Assembly (NCBI GenBank): GCA_021396245.1
Contig: WNYE01000056.1
Span: 220,310-284,309, forward strand
Reading direction: 5' to 3'
From: Sporothrix humicola
Taxonomy: Eukaryota > Ascomycota > Sordariomycetes > Ophiostomatales > Ophiostomataceae
Length of the DNA stretch: 64,000 bases
A program made the translations under genes and the position numbers. Positions within the stretch are counted from its first letter, which is position 1, and each line of letters begins with the position of its first letter. The notes below the pieces were generated by a model that saw only the letters and a list, made by a program, of their open reading frames with translations, was not told where the DNA came from and did not search any database. Shown here in pieces: positions 24,039-35,321 of this stretch.

Positions 24039-26422
24039 AGGAAGTATCTTTACTTTACCGTATACCCTTTTTCGGCCAACACACACATTTTACGTCGGTG
24101 TTTGTTCTCTTTTGATATCTTTTTAACATTTTTACGACTATGACCTGAGTCATGTTTGTTCTTACTTCTTATTTTTCACTTCTTGTTCTATTATGGATGA
24201 CGATCAAGGGATAAAGTGGCTGGTGTATTCTTCTTGATTAATACTTTTTTATGTGGAGTGGATAATTCTTTCTGTCAATTCAACGTCTACTTTTTTGTGC
24301 ACCTTTCTAGGTGTTGATCCAAAACTTTCTTTTCTCTTTGATGGCCGCAAAATAACGAACACTCACCTCGCTGCTTCAAATTCTTGTCAATAACAGCCAT
24401 AGAACAGTCATCTCTTCTCATCGGCTTGAGGAGACCAATCTCTCTGTAAATTTTCTTAGATTTCATTTTCCTAATTGTTGGCCCTTCTCATTCCTATCCT
24501 GCCAATAAGTTATTTGTAAAATAATGTCCAGTCCACAGTAAAAGTTGGTCTTCTTTTTGGGCTGTGAGTCAACAACGTCAACAAGGTCAACAAGAGAAAG
24601 CCGAGGTGACCAAAGAACCGCCAATGCACAACAACGCTGAGCCCTGCCCATTTTGGCGTCAATTTTCGAATTACAGCGCTGCTCTTACCGCACGCCCCCT
24701 ACAAACCGATTCGCGCAGCGCCGTGGCAGAACCTAATCGACAGGGCAGGTAGGGCGCTCCACAGCGCTGGTCTGGTCGACATTCAATAGCCCACAGTGGG
24801 GAGGGAAGGAGGAGTCGAGCTCCATTGAGCTCCCGCTTGGCCCATTGTTAGCTACACTTGGCCGGCAAAAGCAGCCGTGTCCGGCCGAGAGAGTCTCTAG
24901 TTGTGCAAGTTTTAAGAATTATAAGAAAGACGAGGTTTAGCCCAAACTATTGATTCTTTGTGGAAGCTCGGCGAGTTGCCTGACTTGGCTATAGATTGAG
25001 TCGGATGTCGACGCGTACTTACTGTGTTGTAGTCCAGCTTAAAGTCAACGCAAACAGTCAACGCTCCGGACCGCCTTCCAGGAACCAGAGTTATCGACCG
25101 CGCTTTGGTTTCTTTGTTCTGAAGACGAATGTGTATGTTCGTAGTCACTTTGTGAAGCGAAATTGAATGTGCGTGTAGGTTTGCTCATCGAGTTGTCTCA
25201 TATGATGGGGTCTCCGTGAAACCGATTAAGTTAGTAGTCGAGGGGATGTTCAGTTAGAGTTGAAAAATTGCAAAAGAGAAAAACAGCTTATGATCAGAGG
25301 TTCTATTTTGAGCAAGCTAGGCCTTGCTAGTTTGAAGTATTATGTTGCTGTAGTGTCATCTGCCAGTGGGCAAGTGGTGATGTTGACCCAAGATGGAAAT
25401 ACGGAAATACTGCACAGCCAAGGGGCTCTGGGTTTTGTTGTGAGAAGAAAATAAGTCTATATTATTTTATTTCTATCTTGAATGTGATTTTTTCTTCCAT
25501 GACAAATTTCCTGTGCGTTTATGTGTATTTTGTGTATTTTATGAATATTTTATTAAATTTAATTTTTTTCGAATGAAAAATGTTATGATTTATATGTGAA
25601 TCCGAAAATAAATATTTATAAAAATAAAAATGCAGAAAGCCGACAGAGAAATAGCACAAAAAATACAATAAAAATATATCCATAAACTTCGAAGAGTAGT
25701 ATATTAAACCCGTTCCTTAATTTTCTGCACATGCCACTTTTTGCATGATCTGAGGCCCGAGCGAGGTTTTCTCAATTTTTGATCGTGCCTTTCCGCCGAG
25801 TGGTACGATTTCCTAAAGGCACTGTCTGTACACGGATTCATATTTCGATCGTAATTGCACACGAGCTTTTAAGAACATATTCATTCAAAGGCCTGTTATT
25901 GTCAGTAAACATTGATCACGAATTGGTTATGATGTCACTGTCGATGTTGACATTTGAATATGCAACGACTTCTCGCACGTGACCCTACGGCGCAAAGGGG
26001 CGCAGTGTGCAGTCGATTTTAGGCGTTTTTTCGGGGGCGTCAAGGTGTGAGCTGAACGCTGAACCAACCACACAAAACGCTTTCCCCCGCGTAGGAGGAT
26101 CGACCAGCCGCCAAACGCAGGAATCGTTGTTAGGCAGCCATTTAAAAAGTCCTGTTAGAGGAGGAGGATAAAGAAACAAGGAGGGGGAAAGAACGGGTCA
26201 AGAGTAAGACGTCGTAAGAGAATCTTGAAAAGGGGAACAAAGAGGGAAGGAGCGATTAACATTGAAGAATATTTACAAATTCTTTTCTTTACTTGCGAGG
26301 AAGCGACGATTAAGAAGAAAAAGATCGCGAGATTTTACATTTGTTTTTGCGATCGTGCGATTGACTTACACGTCCCATCTCTCCATCCTCACTCACACTT
26401 TGAGTCAATCCGACCCACTACG
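24039..26422. other. Intergenic: 3' region of GPI gene and promoter of octapeptide-protein gene
   Basis: About 2.4 kb without a supported gene. A very AT-rich block spans about 25450-25720, far richer in AT than its surroundings. A CACGTG E-box lies at 25976-25981, about 440 bases upstream of the next ATG. Confidence 0.6.
25450..25720. other. AT-rich block
   Basis: Long runs of A and T (for example around 25545-25570 and 25600-25630) with almost no G/C. Non-coding. It could be a 3'-UTR or replication/scaffold-type element, or the relic of a lost insertion; nothing distinguishes these. Confidence 0.6.
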
Positions 26423-27034
26423 ATGGACCACAACGAGCCGCCGCCGCCATACCGGCTCGAGAACGATGAGGAGAGCAAGGCCGCCGCCGCCGTCTCGGCC
26501 GTGTTGACGCCACAGGGCATTCCTCTGGCGACGCTGTCGTCGCAGCCCCGTCAGTCACAGGACGGGATCGACAGCCAGCCACGGAGCGAGCCGCCGCCTC
26601 TTGCCGAGCCCCGTCGGCCAACAACTTCCTCGTCGGTCGCCTCGTCGGCGTCGGCGTCGTCTGGCTACACCCAGACCGATCCAATGATGGCGGGCCGCGG
26701 AAGAGGCGACCGCGACCGTAGGGAGGCCCGACAAAGAAACGAGGACGGCACATACCACGAGTACCAGTACTCGACGGAACCGCGCAAGAGCACCATCGAC
26801 CCGGCTTACGAGCCCGGCTGTTGTTTCTCGGAGACGGGCGGGTGCTGTTTCTCAAAGACAAATGGCTGCTTCTTCTCGTCGACCAACGGCTGCTGCTTTT
26901 CCGACACAGGCGGCTGCTGCTTCTCGTCGTCCAACGGGTGCTGCTTCTCGAGCTCGGGCGGCTGTTTCTTTTCAGACACGGAGGGCGCTTGTTTCTCGTC
27001 GAATGGCAGCTGCTGCTGTTCCGAGGGGAAGTGA
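26423..27034 (+). CDS. PPxY-motif protein with nine cysteine-rich octapeptide repeats
   Basis: A single exon of 203 residues; the ATG at 26423 is chosen because the open sequence upstream has no other Met-led feature and is AT-rich leader. Residues 6-10 are PPPPY, a PY motif known to bind WW domains of Nedd4/Rsp5-type ubiquitin ligases. Residues 20-130 are polar and disordered (Ser/Pro/Gln, then an Arg/Asp-rich stretch). Residues 132-203 are exactly nine octapeptides up to the stop, most reading GCCFSxxx with variants GCFFSxxx, GACFSxxx and SCCCSxxx, 16 Cys in 72 residues. There is no signal peptide or long hydrophobic segment, so the protein is probably cytosolic and held on membranes by palmitoylated Cys, or binds metal. 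Both are inferences. I recognise no named family. Confidence 0.85.
   Translation: MDHNEPPPPYRLENDEESKAAAAVSAVLTPQGIPLATLSSQPRQSQDGIDSQPRSEPPPLAEPRRPTTSSSVASSASASSGYTQTDPMMAGRGRGDRDRREARQRNEDGTYHEYQYSTEPRKSTIDPAYEPGCCFSETGGCCFSKTNGCFFSSTNGCCFSDTGGCCFSSSNGCCFSSSGGCFFSDTEGACFSSNGSCCCSEGK
26816..27031 (+). repeat. Nine 24-bp coding repeats (GCCFSxxx octapeptides)
   Basis: 216 bases form nine in-phase 24-bp units ending at the last sense codon. Amino acids are conserved while third positions and Ser codon families differ between units, which points to long-term selection on the peptide. Confidence 0.95.
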
Positions 27035-28107
27035 GAAAGCGAGAAAGTGTTTCTTTTGGTATTTCCCTTGCAGAGATGGGAATGTGCAGCGTTTCGTTTG
27101 GATTTATCATGCCCTTTTCGTTCCTTTTGGCTATTCTCCCATCAGTTTCTTTTTTTTTGGTTCCTTTTTATTGCCTCTTCTTTCCTTTTCCTTCATTTCT
27201 GTCTCATCTACATCTGCATCTACATCTACACTGTGTCTTGCCGATTGTCCCCTTATGTCTTGGCGCCAGGGAGAAAGGAGACGGGCGAGCCACCGGAGAA
27301 GCCGCAACAAGGGAGAGCCCCAAGACAAACAAACGCCTTGTCTCTTGGTTGCATTCTTTCTCGATTGCATTCAGCTGGTATCTGTTTGACTATGTTGCCT
27401 CCTGTATTTTCTTTTTTGCATTTCTTTTTTTATATCGTTGATATTCGGGCTTTGGATATCGGGATTTCGATTTCTTTTTTTTTTTCTCCCCTACTATCTC
27501 TCTATTCGCTATGTTTTCCTATCTTATCCATCTATGATCCCTATTTGCTTTTCCACAATTCCATGGTACATGAATGTCCGAAATTTCCCCATTCATCAAA
27601 GCCATTGAATATATCGATTTAAGAATTCCATTCGGCTAGGTCGTGACGTATTTGCATATCGGTTTCGCTCTTCATTGTTTTCGAGTACCGCCGGATGTAT
27701 GGTCTTTGGTCTTGTACTTTGCCCAAAAAGGAAGTCCTCAAATGTTGACCTATACGTGTATGTTGTTGGAGGGCATGGAAATTGGCTGCCTTTGCGGTCA
27801 AGATACTCGTCTCAAGCTGCCGTTAAAGTCTAGGTTGGTGTTTGGTCCATCATTTACTTGCTGTATTCATGTTGGAGGACGAAGTGAAGTATGAAGAAGT
27901 AAGGCAAGACCACATAAAGCGAGGTCTTGCAGGGAGTGATGGTTTTTTAAAATTATAGAGAGAAGTTAACGAGGAAACACAGTATGTGGTTATATATATT
28001 TCAAACATGCACCTAATCAGAAGCCAGGTGACGTCAAAACATGACAGCACACGCAGTGAATCTATGATGATATGCTCAGAGCGCCTGGTCATCCATCACT
28101 CTATCAG
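27035..28107. other. Intergenic, convergent; T-rich 3' regions
   Basis: T-rich DNA on the plus strand with one 191-codon open frame of improbable composition (Phe/Leu/Ser). I see no gene; it probably holds the 3' UTRs of the octapeptide gene and the tyrosinase gene. Confidence 0.6.
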
Positions 28108-29968
28108 TCACTCTGTCCCAACACCTCCCAATATGCGCACGTTACTGTAGACAGGAAACTCTTCCGCGCTTTTAGGCGGCTGAAAAGTCTCCTCTCGGAC
28201 TTGGATGGTCACATCGTGGGCGCCATTAAGATGAACTTTGTCACCAGAGAGCTGGATGTTGTTAGTGAATGTTCGTGACAATAATTTCTGACATGTTTCT
28301 TCATGAAAACATACCGTGACGACTTCCCAGCGAAAGTCTTGACGAATAACATCTTCCAAGGACACACTTCCGACGTGGCTTGCCTGCAAAGCCTTGTCAA
28401 GGCTGATCTCCCCATGAACACGGCCCTCTGGGGGAGTCGTCAAGAGTAAAAGCCTGCCAGCAAGGGTGGCACCGATGAAGACGTTGAGAGCAGCCGGTAA
28501 TGTGATGCCCTCCTTTTCGATGCCAATCCTGACAAAGTACGCTTTTTGTAATGAAACAAACGTTGATGATGAGTTGTTGACCTCGATCCGTTTATTTGTG
28601 GACAAGCTCTTTGGAGCATACAATCTGTTGACCTCGGCCGTGACAGCCTGACTCAGTGTCATGACAGACGTTGCGCTAAACGGCCGGCTGCTGCCGTCGA
28701 CCGTGAGTTGAGCCGACAACAGCTCCGGATACGAGTAGCCAAACGTGGCAATGTCCCGTGCCGAGTTGCTCGTGTGGAAAGTCCCGTTGGCCGACGCATA
28801 AAACGGTTTGAGCGGGCTGTCGGCCGTGATGTTGGTCCCCGGCGGCGTAGCAAACTGGCCAGTCTTTGTCTGGTAGTTTTCCGAGGCATCAAAAATTGTG
28901 GCATTTGTGTGGATGGCCTGCCACAGCGCGACGTGTCGGTCAATCGCTGCGTGGTGCATCATAAACAGCGGATCAAACCCGCTGTAGCCCAGATGCGCAA
29001 AATGGCCCATGGGATGGACCCCGCCCACGGCGACATGGATTTCGTTGTGCTCCTGCTCAAAGGACGTGCTGTCACAGGCCGTCGAGCTCATGCTGCCGAA
29101 ATCCGTGACTCTCGAGTAAATGTTGTAGACCTGCCCGGCCAGGTCAATGGCGGCCACATTGGCGCTCGACATGCCCGGATTGCTGGTGAAATTGTTGTAC
29201 GGATCCGGGCAGCGTAGCGTCTCGGGAAACGACGATAGATGGAAATCGTCGTCGGCGTCGGGCGGGAAGAGTGTCGTGTTGAGCGGGAATTGCTGGAACC
29301 GGTACGACACCAACGGATTCGGTATTGTTTTTGTGACAAGACCATCGGGTGGCATATGGATCGTCACGTTCGGTTGAACGACAGCTTCTGGCAGCTCCTT
29401 GTCAATGGCCCAGTCCCAGTATGGATGTCGCCAAGTATCTGCGGCGTGTTGATATGTCTTTGCAATCTCTGGGGAAGAATTGTACTGGGCAGCTGTAGTT
29501 TGAATATGTTGTGCTAGAACCTGCTCAAAGACGGCCACCAACGGTCGATGCCAAATGGCAAAGAGCACCTCGTTGTGTGTGCAGTAGCCTTTTGAAGGTG
29601 CGCCTTCCTCCTGCTCGACGCCGTTCCACGATACATATGGCTTGCCATGGATGCCCGAGAGCCCAAAGTAGGACAACTCGTCATCCTCGGCCATCTGCTT
29701 CCAAGCCAACATGGCTTGGATGTAAAGATCCCTGTGATGTTAGTGCTCTTTGCTGATTTGATTTCGATTTATGAATTTTTTGTTGGTTTTTGTTGATGTC
29801 CCCTTACCATTGAGGGCCATTGGATTGTAGATCCTGGATGCGCAGTCGTGGCGGATATGTTCCTTGCGCTGGATCGATGCCTGTGTGAATACCAGTGACC
29901 GGAACAATGGCCGCATTGACAGCAGGCCAGAGTCCAGAGAGGACGATCGTGGCTCTTTGTATGTGCAT
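28108..29968 (-). CDS. Secreted tyrosinase / polyphenol oxidase
   Basis: Exons 29968-29808, 29731-28315 and 28251-28108, 573 residues. The ATG at 29968 starts a signal peptide (MHIQRATIVLSGLWPAVNA). CuA ligands are visible in SGIHGKP, GYCTHNEV and IWHRP; the Cys-x-His is the thioether pair of fungal tyrosinases. CuB has HNEIH and MMHHAAIDRH. The long C-terminal part would be the region that shields the active site in pro-tyrosinases. These type-3 copper enzymes oxidise phenols to quinones (melanin and related pigments). The last intron (28314-28252) is 63 nt, has no stop and keeps the frame, so an ORF call without splicing adds 21 residues. Most characterised fungal tyrosinases are intracellular; a signal peptide marks the secreted subgroup. 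Confidence 0.93.
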
Positions 29969-30745
29969 CGTGAACCTGGCGACCGTCAATCATCAGGTCC
30001 ACGAACGAGACAGGACACAGAGAACAAATGGCCGCCATTTTGCACCGTCAACTTATTTTTGCTCACACAAAATAACTCTCTCTCTCTCTCCTTCTATTGA
30101 ACACGCCATATTAAAATTGTGAACCCTTTCGCAGACAGGCATCGTAGAGTGCCGTGGTAGTTTAGCCGACGACGATAATCGTATCGTTTTTTCTCTCTCT
30201 CCCTTTTGCCTCCTACGAAGTAGAAGCGTTTCTGTGGGGAAATGGAAAAGTCGGCACGGGAAGGACGACGCGAGATGGAACCCCATATCATTACCGTGAT
30301 ATTACTTTCTTAATTGGGACAAACTGGTCAAAGGTAGTGAACAGCACCAAATTAGCTGTCGCGGCTCTTTGCCTTTTGCCCTTTGCCCCTACCTGATTCC
30401 CCCTTTGACGTTTGCCTTTGATATTGGCCTTTGATACGGCACAGCACAAGGCTGAAAGATCTTGGAAGGCCGTCGAGGATCGTGCCATCCAACAGCACTT
30501 TATTCTAATATTGGTTTTTGACAACGAGTTGGATCTATAAAAATCAAGTTGACCGCACGAAAATAGTTTCTCGCTTTGCAATCTTAATGACAAAGGATGG
30601 CGGAGGTATAAATTGGGCGACAATTCCCACTTGCTGGAATGTCATGATAGTTCTTCATCCATCAACACTGTATATCACTCAAGCATACAACAAGTACGAA
30701 CACGACACAATTCGGTCAAAATAACAAATAACATTACCAGTCAAC
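29969..30745. other. Intergenic: divergent promoters of tyrosinase and small Cys-rich gene
   Basis: Contains the TATA box of the small gene (30607-30613) and a region at about 30360-30440 where TTTGCC-type hexamers recur. No supported gene. Confidence 0.6.
30607..30613 (+). promoter_or_regulatory. TATA box of the 77-residue protein gene
   Basis: A clean TATAAAT 139 bases upstream of the ATG at 30746, with an A/C-rich leader just before the start. It supports the short frame being a real gene. Confidence 0.55.
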
Positions 30746-30979
30746 ATGTGCGAAGTGTCTCATTTCTGTTGTTTTCAATGCAACAACATCATTGTCACCG
30801 GCTGGAAAGATGCATACTGCAACAAAACCCACAAGTGTAAATTTGGTGACCAGCCGAGCGAGACTGAAAAAGGTTTTGTATGCACCACCTGTATCCAAAT
30901 GGTGTTGAATGGGACGGCTTCGTGGAACGACGAAATCATACAACTCGGCAAGACGTTCATGAGTGGTGAAAATAAGTAG
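30746..30979 (+). CDS. Small cysteine-rich protein, possible zinc-binding
   Basis: A 77-residue single-exon frame. Cys are paired in a way that suggests metal ligation: C at 2, CC at 8-9, C at 12, C in AYCNKTHKC (two), and CTTC near residue 46. His at 6 and in the TH of NKTHKC could also take part. There is no signal peptide, so disulfide-rich secretion is unlikely. The acidic, Trp-containing end (GTASWNDEI) is not low-complexity, and the upstream TATA box and leader look normal. No named family is recognised. It lies divergent to the tyrosinase gene, but no functional link can be shown. Confidence 0.6.
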   Translation: MCEVSHFCCFQCNNIIVTGWKDAYCNKTHKCKFGDQPSETEKGFVCTTCIQMVLNGTASWNDEIIQLGKTFMSGENK

Positions 30980-33900
30980 TTATTCCAGTTTGGCGGCGGA
31001 CTGAGGATTCTGACACATTTCTTGTATAAAACCAACTGGTCTCTCACATTTGCCAGAGGCTTGATTTGCTTTTTGTTTAGCTAGTACCTTTACACGCATC
31101 ACAATGAATAACATATCTTTTCAGGGCTTTGCTTTTGTGGATTTCACAGCTTTACTTTGGACACTCATAAATACCTCATCAAAAGTGACCCTGCGGCAGC
31201 GTCGGAATATTCATAAACTTTTGCTTTCTTTTCCTTTTCGTATCCCTGTCGGTGATTATCATTGCCACGTCCACTGCCGACGCCTCAAAATCCAATCCGG
31301 GTTTCCCGCTGGCTCGACTGCCTTCCGGCTTCGATCCGTTATCCGCTATGGCTATCGAGACCTGGATATTATTGCTATTAATACTTATTCTCCTAGGAGG
31401 AGATACAAGTACGACATACGGCGCCAAGGGTAGACGCCCATCCATGTCGGTCATTGTACGTCGTTGGTCGTGCCTGAATGTATCTCAAAAGTACATGGCA
31501 GAGATGACATGGTATCTCTTGCACATTGTGCTCTGTACGTCGTACCGTCGTAGTGATTGATGATCCCCACAGACCCAATGACCCAAACCAGGTCTGGTCT
31601 CGTCACATCCCACCTGTTCTGCAGCCTGCAGCTCTCCCCTCCTGCAGACTCTTTTTGTACATCATTCCCATCTTTTTGCAGAAAAACACACCATCTCATC
31701 ACACCGCATCGGACGTCTTTTTTTTCTGACAGAGAACAAGCGAGAAATAAGAATAAGAATAAAAAAATGTGACGAGATGTGGCGGCAAACGGGGCACATT
31801 CATAAAGCCAGATACATGTAAAAGAAGTAAAAGGACCCGGCAGTCATAATGCCTGTCGTCATCCGTAGTATGCCAAGAAGAAGACTGAAGCACATGAAAA
31901 AAGTGTGTACTGTGCACGTCGTATTACGTCGTCCATTTACAATCTTCTCGTCGATAGCTTAAGCGGTCAATGGATCGGATAGCTGACCTGAGACATGCAC
32001 AAGACTTTTAGTTCAGTGCAGAACCAACGGATGACAGAAAGTCCTTGCTCTCTCAAAATAAAAAGACAGAAACAACTTTGCCCAAACAAGAACTCGCTGT
32101 GATATCCCCACCCATCGGGTGCCAGCCTTCCCGGTCAGGATTGACCGGTCGTCTTGGCTCGCCTTGCTGGGCTTTACCGCTGAATAAAACGAGGAGAAAT
32201 CGATGAGATACAAGGAGAGAAAGCCTGTAAAAAGACAGGCCAAATGAAGCCAAACGAGCAAACGCAACTACGGGGAATATTCATACTCTCCCGTCGAGCG
32301 ATGTGCAAATCACAATCCTACGCTATGGTTCTCGATACGCCCTTGGCCTGCACATCGATGCATTTTGGGGCGTTTTGATGCGTTTGGGTGCATTCTGGTG
32401 CACATCGGTCGGTCCAGGGGGCGCTGGGGCTTGATTTCCTGCTTCCCCGGAAGATTATTGTCACGGAGGATCCCGTGGAGTTGAGTTTATTAATGTCAAT
32501 TTTCTTGATAGCCGTCCTCTTTTTTTGGCAGCTTCTTTGCTTGCTAGTATCTTTAAAAAAACACAGGCCTCGAATAGCAATAACTGCTCAGGTTTCTTCG
32601 TAGCATCATATGCCCCATTACGATGCGCTTAGTATCGCCTCTTTCCTTTCCTTTCTTTTTCTCAAAACCTCCCCTCTGTCGTTCCTTTCCTTTCCTGCCG
32701 TTACCCTTCTTGTATCGTTTCACTTGCCCCCTCCAGACTCCTCCAGACTCTTCCAGACATCCAATAAAACTTGCTTCTTCCCCTCCATCCCTGCACAAGC
32801 CTCGCGGCACGTCGACCAAAATGGTCTTTTTAGGCCCGGGGCATAACTCCATGGACATCCCAGAGGCAATCCAGAGGCAGACTCGCACTACTCGCACTCG
32901 TAAACCCACAAACCAAAGAAGGTCCAAGAAAATAACCAACAGACACTCTTTCCGTGGCGTATTCAATTTTTCCTTCTTTTCTCATCGATATTTTTCAGCT
33001 TTGCCGGGGTTTGTCATGCAAATGGCACCCTCCTGTTGTCTCGCTGCTGGTCGAAATGTCGACACCCTCTTTCCGTTCTGTTTTGATTATGTTGCTTTCA
33101 TCGCTCCCTTCTCGGCCAAATGTCGATATCTTTCCTTCTTGGCCGTCGTGAAATACCAAATTGAAGCGCTTTCTGTTGGCAATCTCAATTGACCTTCCCC
33201 ATAGCCGCTTCAAGCTTTCCCGCTCGGACTTGATATCCGAAGCCATAGCTACCATGTAAATGGATGGAATAATTGGGATTTTGGGGGTTATGGAGACAAT
33301 TTGCTCGTTGATGGAGTGGCAGAAGCGCTGGTGAAATCCAGGCGATCCCCCAAAACGGCTTGGGCCAATCCAAAATTGGAGTGCGGCCCCACCTCTTGCC
33401 GTCCCTTGCTCTGTGCCCAAAACGCCCCAAATATCCTCTTTTTTCCCTCACAATGACAGTCGTTCCTTCCTCCTCGCTCTCATTCATTTCCTCACCTTGA
33501 ACAGTGCTTGCTTGCCCCAAAGTCAAGAAGCTCCTTCCCTGTCGCGTTCGTTCTGTCAAAAAGTGTCTTGCCAGGGGTACCTTCCCTTGAACTTTCCCCT
33601 CCTTGGTACCTTCCCCTCAAACCGTTTGTGCTCCTTGTCTCCTCGTCTCCTCGTCTCCTTCCTTGTCCTCCTCGTGCCCGTTTGATACCCGAGATACGTC
33701 GTACCTTTTTGTGACCTTTGCCTTTTGTCCCTTTTGACAAACCTGCAACTCACATCCGCGATTGCAACCTCCCACGCCACATTCCCACAATCGTGTCTTG
33801 CCATTGCATTTGCTTTCTTATCCTTTCCCCCCTCACGGAGCCGTCGGCCCCCAAACATATAAGAGCTTGAGCAACCCCCATCCATTGTCATCTCTTTCAT

Positions 33901-34419
33901 TCTTCTTCATCGTTGTCCCATCCACTCTCACACGCTCACTCTCACTTCTTTTTCTTACTTTTTACTTCTCACGATTGCTTCCTCACACAAGTTTCAAAGC
34001 AGACCTTGAAGGATTCACTGTCCATAACCAATCCAACCCAACCACGTTCATCTCACACCGCCTCTCCGCTTTGTCCCCCTTCTGCCAGCAGTTGGTCTTC
34101 CGCTGTGCTGTCTCCTTATCCTTCCGTTCCGCCCCTGTGCTTCTTGCCTTGTCTCCATCTCAAAAACAATTGGTATTTACCTGCCTTCTTGTCATCTTTC
34201 TCCGATTTCAAATATCTTCTTTCTCCATCTCCTTGTCGATCGATTCGATTTCTTGAAGACTCCACACCTATTAGTCGATATTTTTCGACTTGTTCAAAAG
34301 GCTCGCCCATTTTACATTTTCTTTGATACCACCACCCTTGTCGTACGACACACACCTTTAACCTCAACTCAAACCAACGTCAAATTGAACGTCAACTCGT
34401 TTCACCACCAGACACAACA
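30980..34419. other. 3.4-kb intergenic region
   Basis: No supported gene. Toward the right it becomes strongly pyrimidine-rich on the plus strand (about 32.6-34.4 kb) with small tandem motifs such as CTCCAGACT near 32730-32760 and GTCTCCTC near 33635-33660, as in long CT-rich fungal promoters. Frames on either strand are short or of odd composition. Confidence 0.6.
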
Positions 34420-35321
34420 ATGTCCGACACAGAGTTCGACGTCGTTGTCCCCCGCGGCCTCAGAACCGCCTTCGGCGCCGCCAAGGACGCCAAGCTCCTC
34501 ACTGTCCACGGCATCGACGGCGCCGGCTGCGGCTGGCTCACCATCCGCCTGCTTGCCGACTGGCTGCGCTTCTGCACCACCAACCCGGACTCGGCCAAGA
34601 GCGACGTCGGCATCCTGCTGTACTCGTTCAAGCACAACTTTGAATACTACGCAAATCACTTGTCCTTGTTCGGCATCAACCTGACATGGCACCTCGAGCA
34701 GGGCCACTTGATATTCATGGGCAACCAGTTCCTGCATCTCGTCACCAACTACGACACCCACCCGCCCACGCCGCCGTCGACAACGTTCGATGCCTCGCTC
34801 GAGCTCGTCCACGAGATGGCCGACGAGATGAAGGAGAAGTTCGAGCGCACCGTGCTGCTGCTCGACAACCCCGAGATGGGCATGATGCTGACCTCGGACG
34901 ACGACGACGTGCGCGTCGAAAACTGGCTGATCGCCATTGACAAGGCGACATATGTAGGTTTATTCTTGGGCCCCTTCTATCATACTGTAAAGAACGCTCT
35001 CTAACAGCACAGCGCTACGACAATGCCATGGTGTCCATGGTGGTCGAGTTTGCCCACCCCATTCACTTCCCCGTCACAGACCGGACAGCAGACGCTTCGG
35101 CTTCGGCCGTCTGCTCCCTCAACCTCAACTCCCAAATGGCCGTCACGGTCCGTCCCAACGATGGCCTGACAGGAACTGGCAGAGATGGCCGCGTGTCCGT
35201 CGTGTATCGCATGGACTACGAAGTCGATATCAGTGATGAGCACGAGTATGGTGACGAAGATCACAACTTCTCCGTCTCTGATAACGGACGGAGTATTGAT
35301 ATTATGGGACGGCCATTCTAA
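34420..35321 (+). CDS. Probable Elongator subunit Elp6-like protein
   Basis: Exons 34420-34953 and 35013-35321 (donor GTAGGT, acceptor CACAG), 280 residues. The layout matches the RecA-like fold of Elp6: an early strand and loop (LLTVHGIDGAGCGW, no functional Walker A), a Trp-Leu helix, a strand with LLYSFKH, the GINL..HLEQGHLIF block, VLLLDNPEMGMML at the Walker-B position, and a late strand MVVEFAHPIHFPV. In Elp4/5/6 such proteins form the hexameric ring that helps wobble-uridine modification of tRNA. This rests on pattern and size only, so the identity is tentative; another RecA-fold protein is possible. That the gene is protein-coding is much surer than its name. Confidence 0.6.

Noticed and set aside
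27047..27622. 191-codon frame downstream of the octapeptide gene
   Set aside because: Phe/Leu/Ser content follows the T-rich 3' region; no domain, overlaps the end of a better gene's transcript.
31104..31433. 109-codon frame after the small Cys-rich gene
   Set aside because: ATG-led but no recognisable features and no supporting promoter signal.
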